A stretch of 64,000 nucleotides of DNA from Variovorax sp. DXTD-1 (GCF_003984625.1 NZ_RWKH01000004.1:124001-188000), one strand, 5' to 3'. Shown: positions 46,170 through 56,893, counted from the stretch's first letter. Numbers and translations are program-made. The notes: a model not told the origin generated them from the sequence alone.

Positions 46170-47639
46170 TCAGCCGATGCGAACCGGCACGAAGATCTTG
46201 TCTTCACCGCGCTGGATCAAAAGCGCGACCGACTTGTCGGCCTTGGCCACCACTTCGCGCACCTGCTCCAGGCTCTTGGCGGGCGTGCCGTTGATGGCCA
46301 GCAGCACGTCGCCCGCCTGCACCCCCGCAATGGCCGACGGCCCCGCGACATCTTCGACCAGCAGGCCGTTCTCGATGGCGGCTTCGCGCTTTTCCTGCGG
46401 CTGCAGGGGCCGCAGCGCAAGGCCGAGCTTGCCCTGCCCCGCGGCGCTGTCGGCCTTTGCGATCTGCGTAGGTTTGTCGCTCGCATCACCGAGCTTCGCG
46501 GAAAGCTCCTGGCGCTCGCCCTGGCGCCACACTTCGAGCGTGACCTTCTTGCCCGGCGTCTGCTGCCCGATGACGGCGGGCAGGTCGCCCGACGAGACGA
46601 TGGGCTGGCCGTCCACCTTGCGGATCACGTCGCCCGCCTTCAGGCCGGCCTTGTCGCCAGGGCCGCCCTTCTCGATGTTGGAGACCAGCGCGCCCTCGGG
46701 CTTGTCGAGCTTGAACGAATCGGCAAAGGCCTGGTTCACCTCTTGCACCGCCACGCCCAGGCGCGCATGCGTGGCCTTGCCGGTGGCAACGATCTGGTCT
46801 TTCACCTGCACGGCCACGTCGATCGGAATGGCGAACGACACGCCTTGGTAGCCGCCGCTGCGGCTGTAGATCTGCGAGTTGATGCCGACCACCTCGCCGC
46901 GCGTGTTGAGCAGCGGCCCACCCGAGTTGCCGGGGTTCACCGCCACGTCGGTCTGGATGAACGGCACGTAGCTGTCGTCGGGCAGCGAACGGCCCTTGGC
47001 GCTTACGACGCCGGCGGTGACGGTGCTCTCGAAACCGAAGGGCGAGCCGATGGCCAGCACCCATTCACCGACCTTCAGGTCCTTGGTGTTGCCCAGGGCG
47101 AGCGTGGGCAGGTTCTTCGCGTCGATCTTGAGCACCGCGATGTCGGTCTTGGCGTCGGCGCCGAGCACCTTCGCACGGTATTCGCGGCGGTCGGTCAGCT
47201 TGACGGTGACTTCCTTGGCGCCCTTCACGACGTGCGCGTTGGTCATGATGAGGCCGTCGGGGCTCACGATGAAACCCGAGCCCTGCGACCGCACCGGCAC
47301 ATCGCGCTGCTGGCCGCGCGGGCCCATCTGGCCCTGGAAGCGGCGGAAGAACTGGAACATCGGGTCGTCGGGGTCGATGCCCTGCATCTCGGCGGCGGCC
47401 TCGGTGTCGGAGGCTTTTGCCGTGCCGGTCACGCTGATGTTGACCACCGCGGGGCCGTCCCGCGTGGTGATGGTGGAGAAGTCGGGCAGCGTGACCATTG
47501 CGGGGGCTGCGGCGATGGGCGTGGCGTTGGTCGGCGCGCTCACGGCACTGGTGTAGGCGCCGGCACCAACGGCGCCGATCACCCCGGCGGTCGCCAGGGC
47601 AAGAACCAGGGCGGAGGGAGAAGTCAGGCGGGTGTTCAT
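46170..47639 (-). CDS. Deg/HtrA-family periplasmic serine endoprotease (Do/MucD type)
   Basis: The 489-residue exported protease degrades misfolded envelope proteins. An uncleaved-anchor-like or signal helix spans residues 8-30. The trypsin-like domain has the triad His136 in TNAHVV, Asp166 in TDIAVL and Ser239 in GNSGGP. Two PDZ domains follow, with KAGLKAGDVIRKVDGQPI and GPSAIAGVQAGDVLLAINGT as their ligand loops. The start at 47639 gives a normal N-terminus. A TTTAAG-N5-CTTAAG box in the promoter and the upstream two-component genes indicate control by that system. The branch (DegP, DegQ or MucD) is not certain. Confidence 0.93.
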   Translation of the reverse strand: MNTRLTSPSALVLALATAGVIGAVGAGAYTSAVSAPTNATPIAAAPAMVTLPDFSTITTRDGPAVVNISVTGTAKASDTEAAAEMQGIDPDDPMFQFFRRFQGQMGPRGQQRDVPVRSQGSGFIVSPDGLIMTNAHVVKGAKEVTVKLTDRREYRAKVLGADAKTDIAVLKIDAKNLPTLALGNTKDLKVGEWVLAIGSPFGFESTVTAGVVSAKGRSLPDDSYVPFIQTDVAVNPGNSGGPLLNTRGEVVGINSQIYSRSGGYQGVSFAIPIDVAVQVKDQIVATGKATHARLGVAVQEVNQAFADSFKLDKPEGALVSNIEKGGPGDKAGLKAGDVIRKVDGQPIVSSGDLPAVIGQQTPGKKVTLEVWRQGERQELSAKLGDASDKPTQIAKADSAAGQGKLGLALRPLQPQEKREAAIENGLLVEDVAGPSAIAGVQAGDVLLAINGTPAKSLEQVREVVAKADKSVALLIQRGEDKIFVPVRIG

Positions 47640-47701
47640 TTCTAGCTTTCCTTTCAATGCGTCTGCACGCAAACACGATGAAAGGAATGTCGGCCCGCTG
47701 A

Positions 47702-47718
47702 CTTAAGCGCGCCTTAAA
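47702..47718 (-). promoter_or_regulatory. QseB/PmrA-type box upstream of the Deg protease gene
   Basis: Read on the minus strand, TTTAAG-GCGCG-CTTAAG is a pair of YTTAAG hexamers with a 5-base spacer. This is the form bound by PmrA/QseB-type response regulators. It lies 63-79 bases upstream of the protease start. A QseB-like regulator is encoded by the adjacent genes. Confidence 0.6.
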
Positions 47719-47742
47719 GCGCGGCTCGAATTGGAGAAGAAC

Positions 47743-49074
47743 TCAGGCCTTGGCCGGAAAACGCACCACCGCCCGCAAGCCGCCCAGCGTCGGCGAGGCC
47801 GCGAGCGCTACCGTGGCGCCATGCAGGTCGGCAATCGACTTGACGATGGCCAGCCCCAGGCCGCTGCCCGGCGCCTGCGGCTCGCCAGAACGATAGAAGC
47901 GGTCGAGCACCCGCCCGCGCTCCTCCTCGGGCAGGCCGGGTCCGCTGTCGTCCACGCTGAGCTCCACGCCCCCGCCTTGCACCGCAATGCCCACGTCGAC
48001 GCGCCCGCCTTCGGGTGTGTACTTCACGGCGTTGTCGACCAGGTTGCGCAGCAGCATGCGCAGCGCCTCCGGCTGGCCGTTCACCACGGCGGCGTCGTCC
48101 GCATGCGAAATGCCGATGTCGATACACCGTGCCTGCGCCGCCGCGACCGTGTCCGAAATGGCCAGTCGCGCGGTTTCGGCAAGGTCGACCGGTTCGGGCT
48201 TTGCGCCTGCGGCCATGCTGGCCTCGTGCCGGGCCAGCGCCAGCATCTGCTCGACGAGCCGCGTGGCGCGGTCGATACCCGCAACCAGCCGGCTCACGGC
48301 AAGATCGCGCGCGGCGTCGTCGGGCGCGCGCTGCAGGCCCTGCACCTGCAGCTTCAGTGCGGCAAGCGGCGAACGAAGCTCATGCGCGGCATCGGCCACA
48401 AAGTGCTTTTGCGCATCGAAGGCGTGGCGCACCCGGTCGAACAGCAGGTTGAGTTCTTGCACCAATGGGCGTACTTCGTCGGGCAGGCCTTCCTCGCTCA
48501 CGGCGGAAAGATCGTCGGCTTGCCGCGATGCAACCTGCGTGCGCACGCGTGCCACGGGCGCGAGCGAAAGGCTCACCACCCACCACACGATGAGCATGAG
48601 CAGCGGCGCCATGAGCGCCACGGGCGCAATGGTGCGCAAGGCCAGCGCGCCGGCCATGTTGCGCCGCGCCGCCATGTCTTGCGCCACCTGGATGACCAGC
48701 CCGCTCGTCTGCATCGAGAACACGCGGTACGTGGTGCCGCGCGCACGCACGTCGGCAAAACCCAGCACCGCCAGTTGCGGCAATGCGGCCTGCTCGGCGG
48801 ATTCGAAAATACGCACGCCGTCGGCCGTCCACACCTGCACCACGAACTCGAAGTTCTGCTCGCCGCTGCCGATGCCGCCGACGGCCGCGCTCGGCGGCAG
48901 CCCGGCACGCAGCGAAAGCGCCATCTGCTGCATGTGGTAGTCGAAGATGTCGTCGGCCTCCTTCAGCACCGTGCGATAGGCCACCACCGCCTGCGCCCCG
49001 GCGGCCAGCACAATGGCCACAAGCAGAAACCACAGCAGGCGCGCGCGCAGCGACCCCGTCAGCGCGCGGATCAT
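47743..49074 (-). CDS. Sensor histidine kinase (QseC/PmrB-like)
   Basis: This inner-membrane sensor has 443 residues. One helix lies at residues 11-32 and another near 148-170, enclosing a periplasmic region of about 115 residues. The HAMP-like linker leads to the dimerisation and phosphorylation site at His231 in FVADAAHELRSPLAAL. The ATPase domain has NLVDNAVKYTPEGG (N box), DSGPGLP (G1) and GSGLGLAIVKSIADLHG (G2). It overlaps the response regulator by four bases. The LRARLLWFLL start and QseC-like order suggest an envelope signal. The stimulus is unknown. Confidence 0.92.
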   Translation of the reverse strand: MIRALTGSLRARLLWFLLVAIVLAAGAQAVVAYRTVLKEADDIFDYHMQQMALSLRAGLPPSAAVGGIGSGEQNFEFVVQVWTADGVRIFESAEQAALPQLAVLGFADVRARGTTYRVFSMQTSGLVIQVAQDMAARRNMAGALALRTIAPVALMAPLLMLIVWWVVSLSLAPVARVRTQVASRQADDLSAVSEEGLPDEVRPLVQELNLLFDRVRHAFDAQKHFVADAAHELRSPLAALKLQVQGLQRAPDDAARDLAVSRLVAGIDRATRLVEQMLALARHEASMAAGAKPEPVDLAETARLAISDTVAAAQARCIDIGISHADDAAVVNGQPEALRMLLRNLVDNAVKYTPEGGRVDVGIAVQGGGVELSVDDSGPGLPEEERGRVLDRFYRSGEPQAPGSGLGLAIVKSIADLHGATVALAASPTLGGLRAVVRFPAKA

Positions 49075-49730
49075 GCCTTGGGCACCATGTAGCCCACGCC
49101 GCGCACGTTGCGGATCAGTTCGGCGCCCAGCTTCTTGCGCAGGCCGTGCACGTACACCTCGACCGCGTTGCTGCTGATCTCATCCTTCCAGCTGTAGAGC
49201 TTTTCTTCGAGCTGGGCGCGCGACAGCACCATGCCGGGCCGCGCGATCAGCGGTTCGAGCACCGCCCATTCACGGGCCGAAAGTATCACCGGCTGGCCTG
49301 CGACCGAGACCTCGCGCGTGGCGGGATTGATGCTCACGCCCATGTGCTCGTACACCGGCTCGGCACGCCCGGCCGCGCGGCGCAGCAGTGCCCGGATGCG
49401 TGCCAGCAGTTCGTCCAGGTCGTAGGGTTTGAGCACGTAGTCGTCGGCGCCCGCGTCGAGCCCTTCGATGCGCTGCTGCACAGAGTCGCGCGCGGTGGCA
49501 ATCAGCACGGGCATGCGCTGCTTGCGGGCGCGCAGGCTGCGCAGCACCTCGAGCCCGTCGCGGCGGGGCACGCCCAGGTCGAGCAACACCAGGTCGTATT
49601 GCTGGGTGCGCAATGCGGACTCGGCCGCCTCGCCGTCTTTCACCCAGTCCACCGCGTATTGCTCGGCCCGAAGCAGGTCGAGCACGGCCTCGCCGATCAT
49701 CACGTCGTCTTCCAGAAGCAGCAGTCGCAT
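49071..49730 (-). CDS. OmpR-family response regulator (QseB/PmrA-like)
   Basis: This 219-residue regulator has a receiver domain with acidic pocket Glu7-Asp8-Asp9, phosphorylation site Asp51 in DLVLLDLGVP, and the conserved Lys in DDYVLKPYDLDEL. The C-terminal winged helix has LSAREWAVLEPLIARPGMVL and SSNAVEVYVHGLRKKLG, which is strikingly QseB/PmrA-like. It heads a minus-strand unit of regulator, kinase and then the Deg protease, whose promoter carries a matching box. It starts 54 bases from the stop of pobR-like gene. Confidence 0.93.
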   Translation of the reverse strand: MRLLLLEDDVMIGEAVLDLLRAEQYAVDWVKDGEAAESALRTQQYDLVLLDLGVPRRDGLEVLRSLRARKQRMPVLIATARDSVQQRIEGLDAGADDYVLKPYDLDELLARIRALLRRAAGRAEPVYEHMGVSINPATREVSVAGQPVILSAREWAVLEPLIARPGMVLSRAQLEEKLYSWKDEISSNAVEVYVHGLRKKLGAELIRNVRGVGYMVPKA

Positions 49731-49784
49731 GGTTGTTGTGATCCGTTTCGGGGTTCGAGGCAGCGGCGGCGCGGAAAGTTCAGG

Positions 49785-50555
49785 CTACAGCAGCGACCTG
49801 ACCTCGCGCGCGGCCTCGAAGAGCAACGGGAGCATCTCGCGCTGGAGCGTCTCTTCCTGGTAGCGCGTGCCGGAGAGCACCACGTTGAGCGCAGCCACCG
49901 TATGGCCCTGCATGTCGCGCAGCGGCACCGCGAGCGCCTGCACGCCGAGCTCATGCTCTTCGCTGGCAAAGCAGTAGTCGTTCTTGCGCGTTCGCGAAAT
50001 CAGCTGGCGCAGGCTGCGGGCCTGGGTGGTGGTGTGCGGCGTGAGCCGTGCGAGGTGGCGACCCTTCAGCCACTGCGTGAGCTGCGCGGGCGCCATGGCT
50101 GCGAGCAGCACCCGCCCGGTGGAGGTGGCGTGCGCCGGCAGGCGGGCGCCGAGGTGCAAGCCGTACGCCAGCACGCGGGTCGGCGTGCCGTAGCTGCCGC
50201 TGCGCGCGATGATGACCACCTCCTCGCCATCGAGCACCACGGCCGAGAACGATTCGCCGGTTTGTGCCGCAAGGCGGTTGAGCGTGGGCTGCAGCGCACG
50301 CGGCAGGCGCGACGAAGCAAGGTAGCTGCCCGAAAAGCGCAACACCTTGGGCGCCATCCAGAAATAGCTGCCGTCCGTCTCCAGGTAGCCCAGGTGGGCC
50401 AGCGTGAGCAGGTGCCGGCGCGCGGCGGCCCGCGTGAGGCCGGCGCGCTCGGCGGCCAGGGTGGCGTTGAGGCGCTGGCGCTCGGTATCGAAGCTTTCGA
50501 GCACGGCCATGCCCTTGGCAATACCCTCGATGAAGTCGGCTTTGGCGATGGTCAT
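49785..50555 (-). CDS. pobR: IclR-family regulator of pobA (PobR/PcaR-like)
   Basis: This is a 256-residue regulator. The N-terminal winged helix includes GIAKGMAVLESFDTERQRLN and AGLTRAAARRHLLTLAHLGYL. The ligand domain contains GARLPAHATSTGRVLLAAM and FASEEHELGVQALAVPL, typical of the PcaR/PobR group that responds to 4-hydroxybenzoate or beta-ketoadipate. It is divergent from pobA, and a 17-base palindrome lies in the shared promoter. The exact name follows from context; the family is certain. Confidence 0.88.
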   Translation of the reverse strand: MTIAKADFIEGIAKGMAVLESFDTERQRLNATLAAERAGLTRAAARRHLLTLAHLGYLETDGSYFWMAPKVLRFSGSYLASSRLPRALQPTLNRLAAQTGESFSAVVLDGEEVVIIARSGSYGTPTRVLAYGLHLGARLPAHATSTGRVLLAAMAPAQLTQWLKGRHLARLTPHTTTQARSLRQLISRTRKNDYCFASEEHELGVQALAVPLRDMQGHTVAALNVVLSGTRYQEETLQREMLPLLFEAAREVRSLL

Positions 50556-50568
50556 CTGGTCGAAGTGA

Positions 50569-51867
<1,299 letters not shown>

Positions 51868-51881
51868 GCCCGCAGCAGGCT

Positions 51882-51990
51882 CTACTTTTCGAGCGTCTGC
51901 TTCATCGCAGCGCCGCCCTGGTCCTCACGATGCGGGCGCGCTGCCTACCGCATCGGCCTCGACGATGAATTCCTTGTAGATCGTTGCCAT
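51882..51990 (-). pseudogene. Collapsed SRPBCC (polyketide cyclase-like) gene
   Basis: On the minus strand a start at 51990 opens MATIYKEFIVEADA, the standard N-terminus of an SRPBCC-family protein common in Burkholderiales. It stops after 21 codons. In another frame, ending at 51882, the bases encode DQGGAAMKQTLEK and stop, matching the usual C-terminus of the same family. About 110 residues between the two ends are missing and the frame is shifted, so an internal deletion has removed the gene core. It lies seven bases downstream of the molybdenum hydroxylase gene, a typical neighbour for this family. Confidence 0.65.
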
Positions 51991-51996
51991 GGTTCT

Positions 51997-54327
51997 TCAA
52001 TCCACTGTGTGCATGGCCTGCCACACGCGCGCCGGGCTCAGCGGCATGTGCAGGCGCGGTGCGCTGGCCGCAAAGCCGTTGCGCGCAAAGGCGTCTGCCA
52101 CGGCGTTGACGATGGCCGGCGTGGCGCCGATGGTGCCCAGCTCGCCCACGCCTTTCACGCCCAGCGGGTTGTTGATGCAGGGCGTCGACTCGTCCATTTC
52201 CATGTGGAACATGGTCTGCACGATGTCGGCGCGCGGCGCGGCGTAGTCCATCAGGCTGCCGGTCACGGGCTGTCCGGTTTCGTGGTCGTACACCACCTGC
52301 TCGTACAGCGCCTGGCCGATGCCCTGCACCGCCCCGCCTTCGAGCTGGCCGCGCACGATCATCGGGTTGATCACGCGGCCGACGTCGTTGACCGAGCTGT
52401 AGGCCACCACGCTGATCTCGCCGGTGGGCGGGTCGATTTCGATCTCGCAGATGTGGCAGCCGTTGGGCCAGGTCGGGCCAGCCACGGTGCTGGTGGAATC
52501 GACGAAGATTTCGCCGTCGGGCTGCTTGCCCGCCAGGGCGAACAGGTCGAGCTCGAGATCGGTGCCGGCCACGTTGAACACGCCGCGGCTGTAGACGATG
52601 TCGTCGACGGAGGCTTCGAACTCCTGCGCCGCGAGCTCGCGCGCCTTGTCGATGGTGCGCTCGGCGCCAATGCGAACGGCTGAGCCGCCGGTAAACAGCG
52701 AGCGCGAACCGGCGCTCCCGAAGCCGTCGCCGCGGTCGGTGTCGCCAAGCACGACGCGCACCTTCTCGATCGGCACGCCGAAGGCATCGACCGCCAGCTG
52801 CGCCAGAGACGTGGCAATGCCCTGTCCCATGGCATTGACGGCCGAGAACACCTCGATCACGCCGTCGGCCTGAACCGAAACCGTGACGCGCTCCTCGAAC
52901 ACGTTGCCGCCCGTCCATTCAAGGAAAGTGGCAATGCCCAGCCCGCGGTGCTTGCCCTGCCGCGCCGATTCGGCCGCGCGGGTTTCAAAGCCCTGCCAGT
53001 CGGCGAGCGTCAGCGCCTGGTCCATCACCGACTCGAACTTGCCGGTGTCGTAGGTCTGCGCCATCGGGTTCCTGTAGGGCATCTGCTCGGGGCGGATGAA
53101 GTTGCGGCGACGCAGTTCGACGCGGTCGATTCCGATCTGGCGCGAAGCCTCGTCCATCAGGCGCTCGATGGTAAAGATGGCCTCGGGGCGGCCCGCGCCG
53201 CGGTAGGCACCGGTGGGCGCAGTGTTGGTGAGCACCGCCTTGAAGTGAAAGTCGATGGTCTGGATGTCGTAGACACTGGTTTGCACCCAGGGGCCGATCA
53301 GCAGCTGGATGGCGACGCCGGTGCCGGTGGCATAGGCGCCCACGTTGGCCAGCGTCTTGATGCGCAGCGCGAGGATTTTTCCGTCGGCATCTAGCGCGAG
53401 CTCGGCCCGGGCCTCGATGTCTCGGCCGTGCGCGCTGGAAAGAAATTCTTCGCTGCGCTCGGCCACCCACTTCAAGGGGCGCTTGACCTGCAGCGCGGCA
53501 AACGCGACGGCGATGTCTTCGGGATAAGCGCCGGTCTTCATGCCGAAGCCGCCGCCCACGTCGCCCACCACCACGCGCACCTTCTCCTTCGCGAGGCCGA
53601 TGGCGCCGCACACGGAGTCGCGCACGCCCGAGGGCATTTGCGTGCTCATGCGAATGGTGAGGCGGTCGGATTCGCCGTCGTAGGCTGCAAGCACCGAGCG
53701 CGGCTCGATGGTCAAGGCGACCACGCGCTGGTTCACCACGTCGAGCGCGACCACATGGCTGGCCTTGGCAAAGGCAGCTGTCGCGGCTTCGCTGCTGCCG
53801 TGCTTCATTTCGGCGGCAATGTTGCCGGTAGCTTCGGCGCACAACTGCGGCGCGCCGTCGGCGGTGGCGCTCGCAAGATCGACCACCATGGGAAGTTCGT
53901 CGTAGTCGACCATCACCGCCTCGGCGGCATCGCGCGCCTGCTGCACGGTTTCGGCCACCACCGCCGCCACCGCCTCGCCAACGAAGCGCACGCGCTCGTG
54001 TGCCATGGCAAGGCGCGGCGGGCTGGCGCAGTCGCCACCATCGGCGCGCTTGAAGCCTGCGGCGCCCGGCATGGGCTGCACACCCGCCTCAGCCATTTCG
54101 GCGCCCGTGATCACGCGCAACACGCCGGGCATGGCCGCAGCGGCGACCGTGTCGATGGACACGATGCGCGCATGCGGATAGGGAGAGCGGAGAAAGACAA
54201 GATGCGCCTGTCCGGGCAGCGTGACGTCGTCGGTGTAGCGGCCTGCGCCGGCCAGCAGGCTCTCGTCTTCGAGGCGGCGAACCGCATGGCCGCTACCGAA
54301 ACGCGTGGGGTTGGAGTCAGTGGTCAA
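51997..54327 (-). CDS. Xanthine dehydrogenase-family molybdopterin-binding large subunit (CoxL/aldehyde oxidase type)
   Basis: The 776-residue catalytic subunit binds the molybdenum cofactor. GSGHAVRRLEDESLLAGAGR opens the a/b hammerhead, then GDVGGGFGMKTGAYPED, the active-site loop GAYRGAGRPEAIF and the C-terminal GVKGVGELGTIGATPAIVNA with the catalytic Glu. The loop is not the Cys-containing VAYRCSFR of true CO dehydrogenase, so it is a form II or aldehyde/heteroaromatic hydroxylase. Its partners, the FAD-binding medium and 2Fe-2S small subunits, are not adjacent, which is unusual. It is followed by a pseudogene of its usual SRPBCC companion. Confidence 0.9.
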   Translation of the reverse strand: MTTDSNPTRFGSGHAVRRLEDESLLAGAGRYTDDVTLPGQAHLVFLRSPYPHARIVSIDTVAAAAMPGVLRVITGAEMAEAGVQPMPGAAGFKRADGGDCASPPRLAMAHERVRFVGEAVAAVVAETVQQARDAAEAVMVDYDELPMVVDLASATADGAPQLCAEATGNIAAEMKHGSSEAATAAFAKASHVVALDVVNQRVVALTIEPRSVLAAYDGESDRLTIRMSTQMPSGVRDSVCGAIGLAKEKVRVVVGDVGGGFGMKTGAYPEDIAVAFAALQVKRPLKWVAERSEEFLSSAHGRDIEARAELALDADGKILALRIKTLANVGAYATGTGVAIQLLIGPWVQTSVYDIQTIDFHFKAVLTNTAPTGAYRGAGRPEAIFTIERLMDEASRQIGIDRVELRRRNFIRPEQMPYRNPMAQTYDTGKFESVMDQALTLADWQGFETRAAESARQGKHRGLGIATFLEWTGGNVFEERVTVSVQADGVIEVFSAVNAMGQGIATSLAQLAVDAFGVPIEKVRVVLGDTDRGDGFGSAGSRSLFTGGSAVRIGAERTIDKARELAAQEFEASVDDIVYSRGVFNVAGTDLELDLFALAGKQPDGEIFVDSTSTVAGPTWPNGCHICEIEIDPPTGEISVVAYSSVNDVGRVINPMIVRGQLEGGAVQGIGQALYEQVVYDHETGQPVTGSLMDYAAPRADIVQTMFHMEMDESTPCINNPLGVKGVGELGTIGATPAIVNAVADAFARNGFAASAPRLHMPLSPARVWQAMHTVD

Positions 54328-54522
54328 CGTGGTCCTCTTGGGCTGGCCTCCGCAAGGCGATGCCGGCCTGGCGGTCCGCTATGGGTCTGTTGTGATATTC
54401 CTGTGCGCCGTTGCACCGGGAGCCTGTGTATCGCAGGCCGCATCGTTTGTGCGAGCCGCTGAAGAGTGGCCATTTTCACCCATCCGGATGAAGCTCGCCA
54501 CGAAGCCGTGTATACCTACGGC

Positions 54523-55278
54523 ATGCAACAACTGCCCTGGCTCGAACCCGGAGACGCACTGCCCGACCCCGCATCCGCGTGGGGCGAAACCGATCCCGTG
54601 CCCGGCCTGCTCGCAGCCGGCGGAGCGCTCGATGTCGGCACCCTGACGCAGGCCTACGGCCGCTGCGTATTTCCATGGTTCAGCGAAGACCAGCCGATTC
54701 TCTGGTGGAGCCCGGACCCGCGCATGGTGCTGCAGGTGGCCGACTTCAAGCTCCACCGGTCGCTGCGCAAGACCCTGGCGCGGTTTGCAGAGGCGCCGGG
54801 CTGCGAAGTGCGCATCGACCACGATTTCGCATCGGTCATCAAGGCCTGCTCGCAATCGCCGCGCGTGGGGCAGTCGGGCACGTGGATCGTGCCGGACATG
54901 GTGAAGGCCTATCTGGCGCTGCACCGGGCCGGCCACGCGCACAGCGTGGAAACCTGGATCGACGGCGAGCTTGCGGGTGGGCTCTACTGCGTGGCGCTCG
55001 GGCGCGCGGTGTTCGGCGAATCGATGTTCACCCGGCGCCCCGACGCCTCGAAGATCGCGCTGGCGGCGCTGGTGTGCCTGTGCCGCCGGTTCCAGGTGAA
55101 GATGATCGACTGCCAGCAGAACACCGCTCACCTGGCGAGCCTGGGAGCGCGCGAAATGTCCCGCGACAGGTTCGTGGCGCATGTGGCCAATGCCCGCCTG
55201 CAAGAGGGGCCACAGTGGCATTTCGAGCCCGTATACTGGACAGAACTCCTTTCCACGCGACCTTCTCAATCGACGTGA
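54523..55278 (+). CDS. aat: Leucyl/phenylalanyl-tRNA--protein transferase
   Basis: Aat attaches Leu or Phe to proteins with N-terminal Lys or Arg and so feeds the ClpAP degron pathway. The 251-residue protein has [41 protein letters not shown] near residue 50, and the [20 protein letters not shown] and [19 protein letters not shown] stretches of the GNAT-like core. The start at 54523 gives the usual [11 protein letters not shown]. An ATG at 54466 adds 19 residues without support. Its stop overlaps the GTG start of bpt (GTGA). Confidence 0.95.
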   Translation: MQQLPWLEPGDALPDPASAWGETDPVPGLLAAGGALDVGTLTQAYGRCVFPWFSEDQPILWWSPDPRMVLQVADFKLHRSLRKTLARFAEAPGCEVRIDHDFASVIKACSQSPRVGQSGTWIVPDMVKAYLALHRAGHAHSVETWIDGELAGGLYCVALGRAVFGESMFTRRPDASKIALAALVCLCRRFQVKMIDCQQNTAHLASLGAREMSRDRFVAHVANARLQEGPQWHFEPVYWTELLSTRPSQST

Positions 55279-56024
55279 CGCACCTCAAGGATCTTCCGCT
55301 TCACACGCTGCAGTTCTACGCGACGGCGCCCTACCCCTGCAGCTATCTGCCCGACCGCCAGGCCCGGTCGCAGGTGGCCACGCCCAGCCACCTGATTCAC
55401 AACGACGCCTACTCAGACCTGGTGCTCAGCGGCTTCCGGCGCAGCGGAATGTTCACCTACAGGCCCTACTGCGACGGTTGCCGCGCCTGCATCCCCCTGC
55501 GCGTGCTGGTCAACAGCTTTCATCCCACCCGCAGCCAGCGCCGCGCGTTAAAGCAGCACAAGAACCTGCACGCCCGAGTGCTCAAGCTGTGCTTCGTGCC
55601 CGAGCATTACCAGCTCTATCTTCGCTACCAGAACGGCCGCCACGCCGGCGGCGGCATGGACCACGACAGCATCGACCAGTACACGCAGTTCCTGCTTCAG
55701 AGCCGGGTCAATTCGCGGCTGGTCGAGTTCCGCGAGACGCTGCCCGACGGCAGCGCGGGCGCGCTGAAGATGGTGTCGATACTCGACGTGCTGAACGACG
55801 GTATTTCGGCCGTCTATACCTTCTACGAGCCGGGCGACAGCGCGGGCTACGGCACCTACAGCGTGCTGTGGCAGATCGAACAGGCCCGAAAACTCGGGCT
55901 GCCGCATGTCTACCTTGGCTACTGGATCGAAGGCAGCGCCAAGATGAACTACAAGGCGCGCTTCAGCCCTCATGAACTGCTGATCGACGGACACTGGCAG
56001 GCGTCAAACGATTTCACAAGGTAA
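55275..56024 (+). CDS. bpt: Aspartate/glutamate leucyltransferase (arginyl-tRNA-transferase-like)
   Basis: Bpt adds Leu to proteins beginning with Asp or Glu, complementing Aat in the N-degron pathway. The 249-residue protein has [19 protein letters not shown] near the N-terminus, with the conserved cysteines in [13 protein letters not shown]. It also has [10 protein letters not shown] and the C-terminal [20 protein letters not shown] typical of ATE-like transferases. The start is GTG at 55275, overlapping the aat stop, which is the only start that keeps the family N-terminus. The aat-bpt order is widespread in proteobacteria. Confidence 0.95.
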   Translation: MTHLKDLPLHTLQFYATAPYPCSYLPDRQARSQVATPSHLIHNDAYSDLVLSGFRRSGMFTYRPYCDGCRACIPLRVLVNSFHPTRSQRRALKQHKNLHARVLKLCFVPEHYQLYLRYQNGRHAGGGMDHDSIDQYTQFLLQSRVNSRLVEFRETLPDGSAGALKMVSILDVLNDGISAVYTFYEPGDSAGYGTYSVLWQIEQARKLGLPHVYLGYWIEGSAKMNYKARFSPHELLIDGHWQASNDFTR

Positions 56025-56054
56025 AATGGCGCCCGGTCCACACCGCATCGCGCC

Positions 56055-56888
56055 ATGAGAAAAAACCAATCCGACGTTCCTGCCGTTCCAGTCATCCAGG
56101 TGATCGAGCGCATGTTCGCGCTCATTGACGTGCTCGCCTCCCGCGAGGAGGCGATTTCGCTGAAGGAAATCAGCGAGAAGACCGGGCTGCACCCCTCCAC
56201 CACCCACCGAATCCTCAACGACCTGGCGGTCGGCCGCTTCGTCGATCGGCCCGAGGCCGGCAGCTACAGGCTCGGCATGCGGCTGCTGGAGCTTGGCAAC
56301 CTGGTCAAGGGCCGGCTCAACGTGCGTGACGCCGCGCTGGGGCCGATGCGCGAGCTGCACAAGCTCACGCAGCAGCCGGTGAACTTGAGCATGCGGCAAG
56401 GCGACGAAATCGTTTATATCGAGCGCTCATACAGCGAGCGTTCGGGCATGCAGGTGGTGCGCGCCATCGGCGGCCGGGCCGCCCTGCACCTGACCTCGAC
56501 CGGCAAGCTGTTCCTGGCAGCGGACGATCCGCAGCGCGTGCGCAGCTATGCCACGCGAACCGGCCTGGCGGGCCACACACGCAACAGCATTACCCAATTG
56601 CCAGCGCTGGAGCGCGAGCTCTCGAAGGCGCGCCAATACGGCATTGCGCGCGACAACGAAGAACTGGAGCTGGGGGTGCGATGCATGGCCGCCGGCATCT
56701 ACGACGACCAGGGCAAGCTGGTGGCGGGCCTGTCGATCTCCGCGCCGGCGGACCGGCTGGACGAGGGCTGGCTGCCCAAGCTGCAGGCCACGGCCAATGA
56801 AATTTCGGGGGCGCTGGGCTACAAGGACGCCACCTCGGCGCCTGCTGCTTCAGGCGCCAGCGGCAACGGCTCTTCAGCCGCTGCCTGA
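56055..56888 (+). CDS. IclR-family transcriptional regulator
   Basis: This 277-residue protein has the N-terminal winged helix with VIQVIERMFALIDVLASREE and the recognition helix GLHPSTTHRILNDLAVGRFV. The ligand domain has IGGRAALHLTSTGKLFLAA and NEELELGVRCMAAGIYDDQG, the IclR signature. It ends in an Ala/Ser-rich tail. No catabolic operon flanks it: it stands between bpt (30 bases upstream) and the convergent pbpG. Its target is therefore open. Confidence 0.9.
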   Translation: MRKNQSDVPAVPVIQVIERMFALIDVLASREEAISLKEISEKTGLHPSTTHRILNDLAVGRFVDRPEAGSYRLGMRLLELGNLVKGRLNVRDAALGPMRELHKLTQQPVNLSMRQGDEIVYIERSYSERSGMQVVRAIGGRAALHLTSTGKLFLAADDPQRVRSYATRTGLAGHTRNSITQLPALERELSKARQYGIARDNEELELGVRCMAAGIYDDQGKLVAGLSISAPADRLDEGWLPKLQATANEISGALGYKDATSAPAASGASGNGSSAAA

Positions 56889-56893
56889 GTCGT

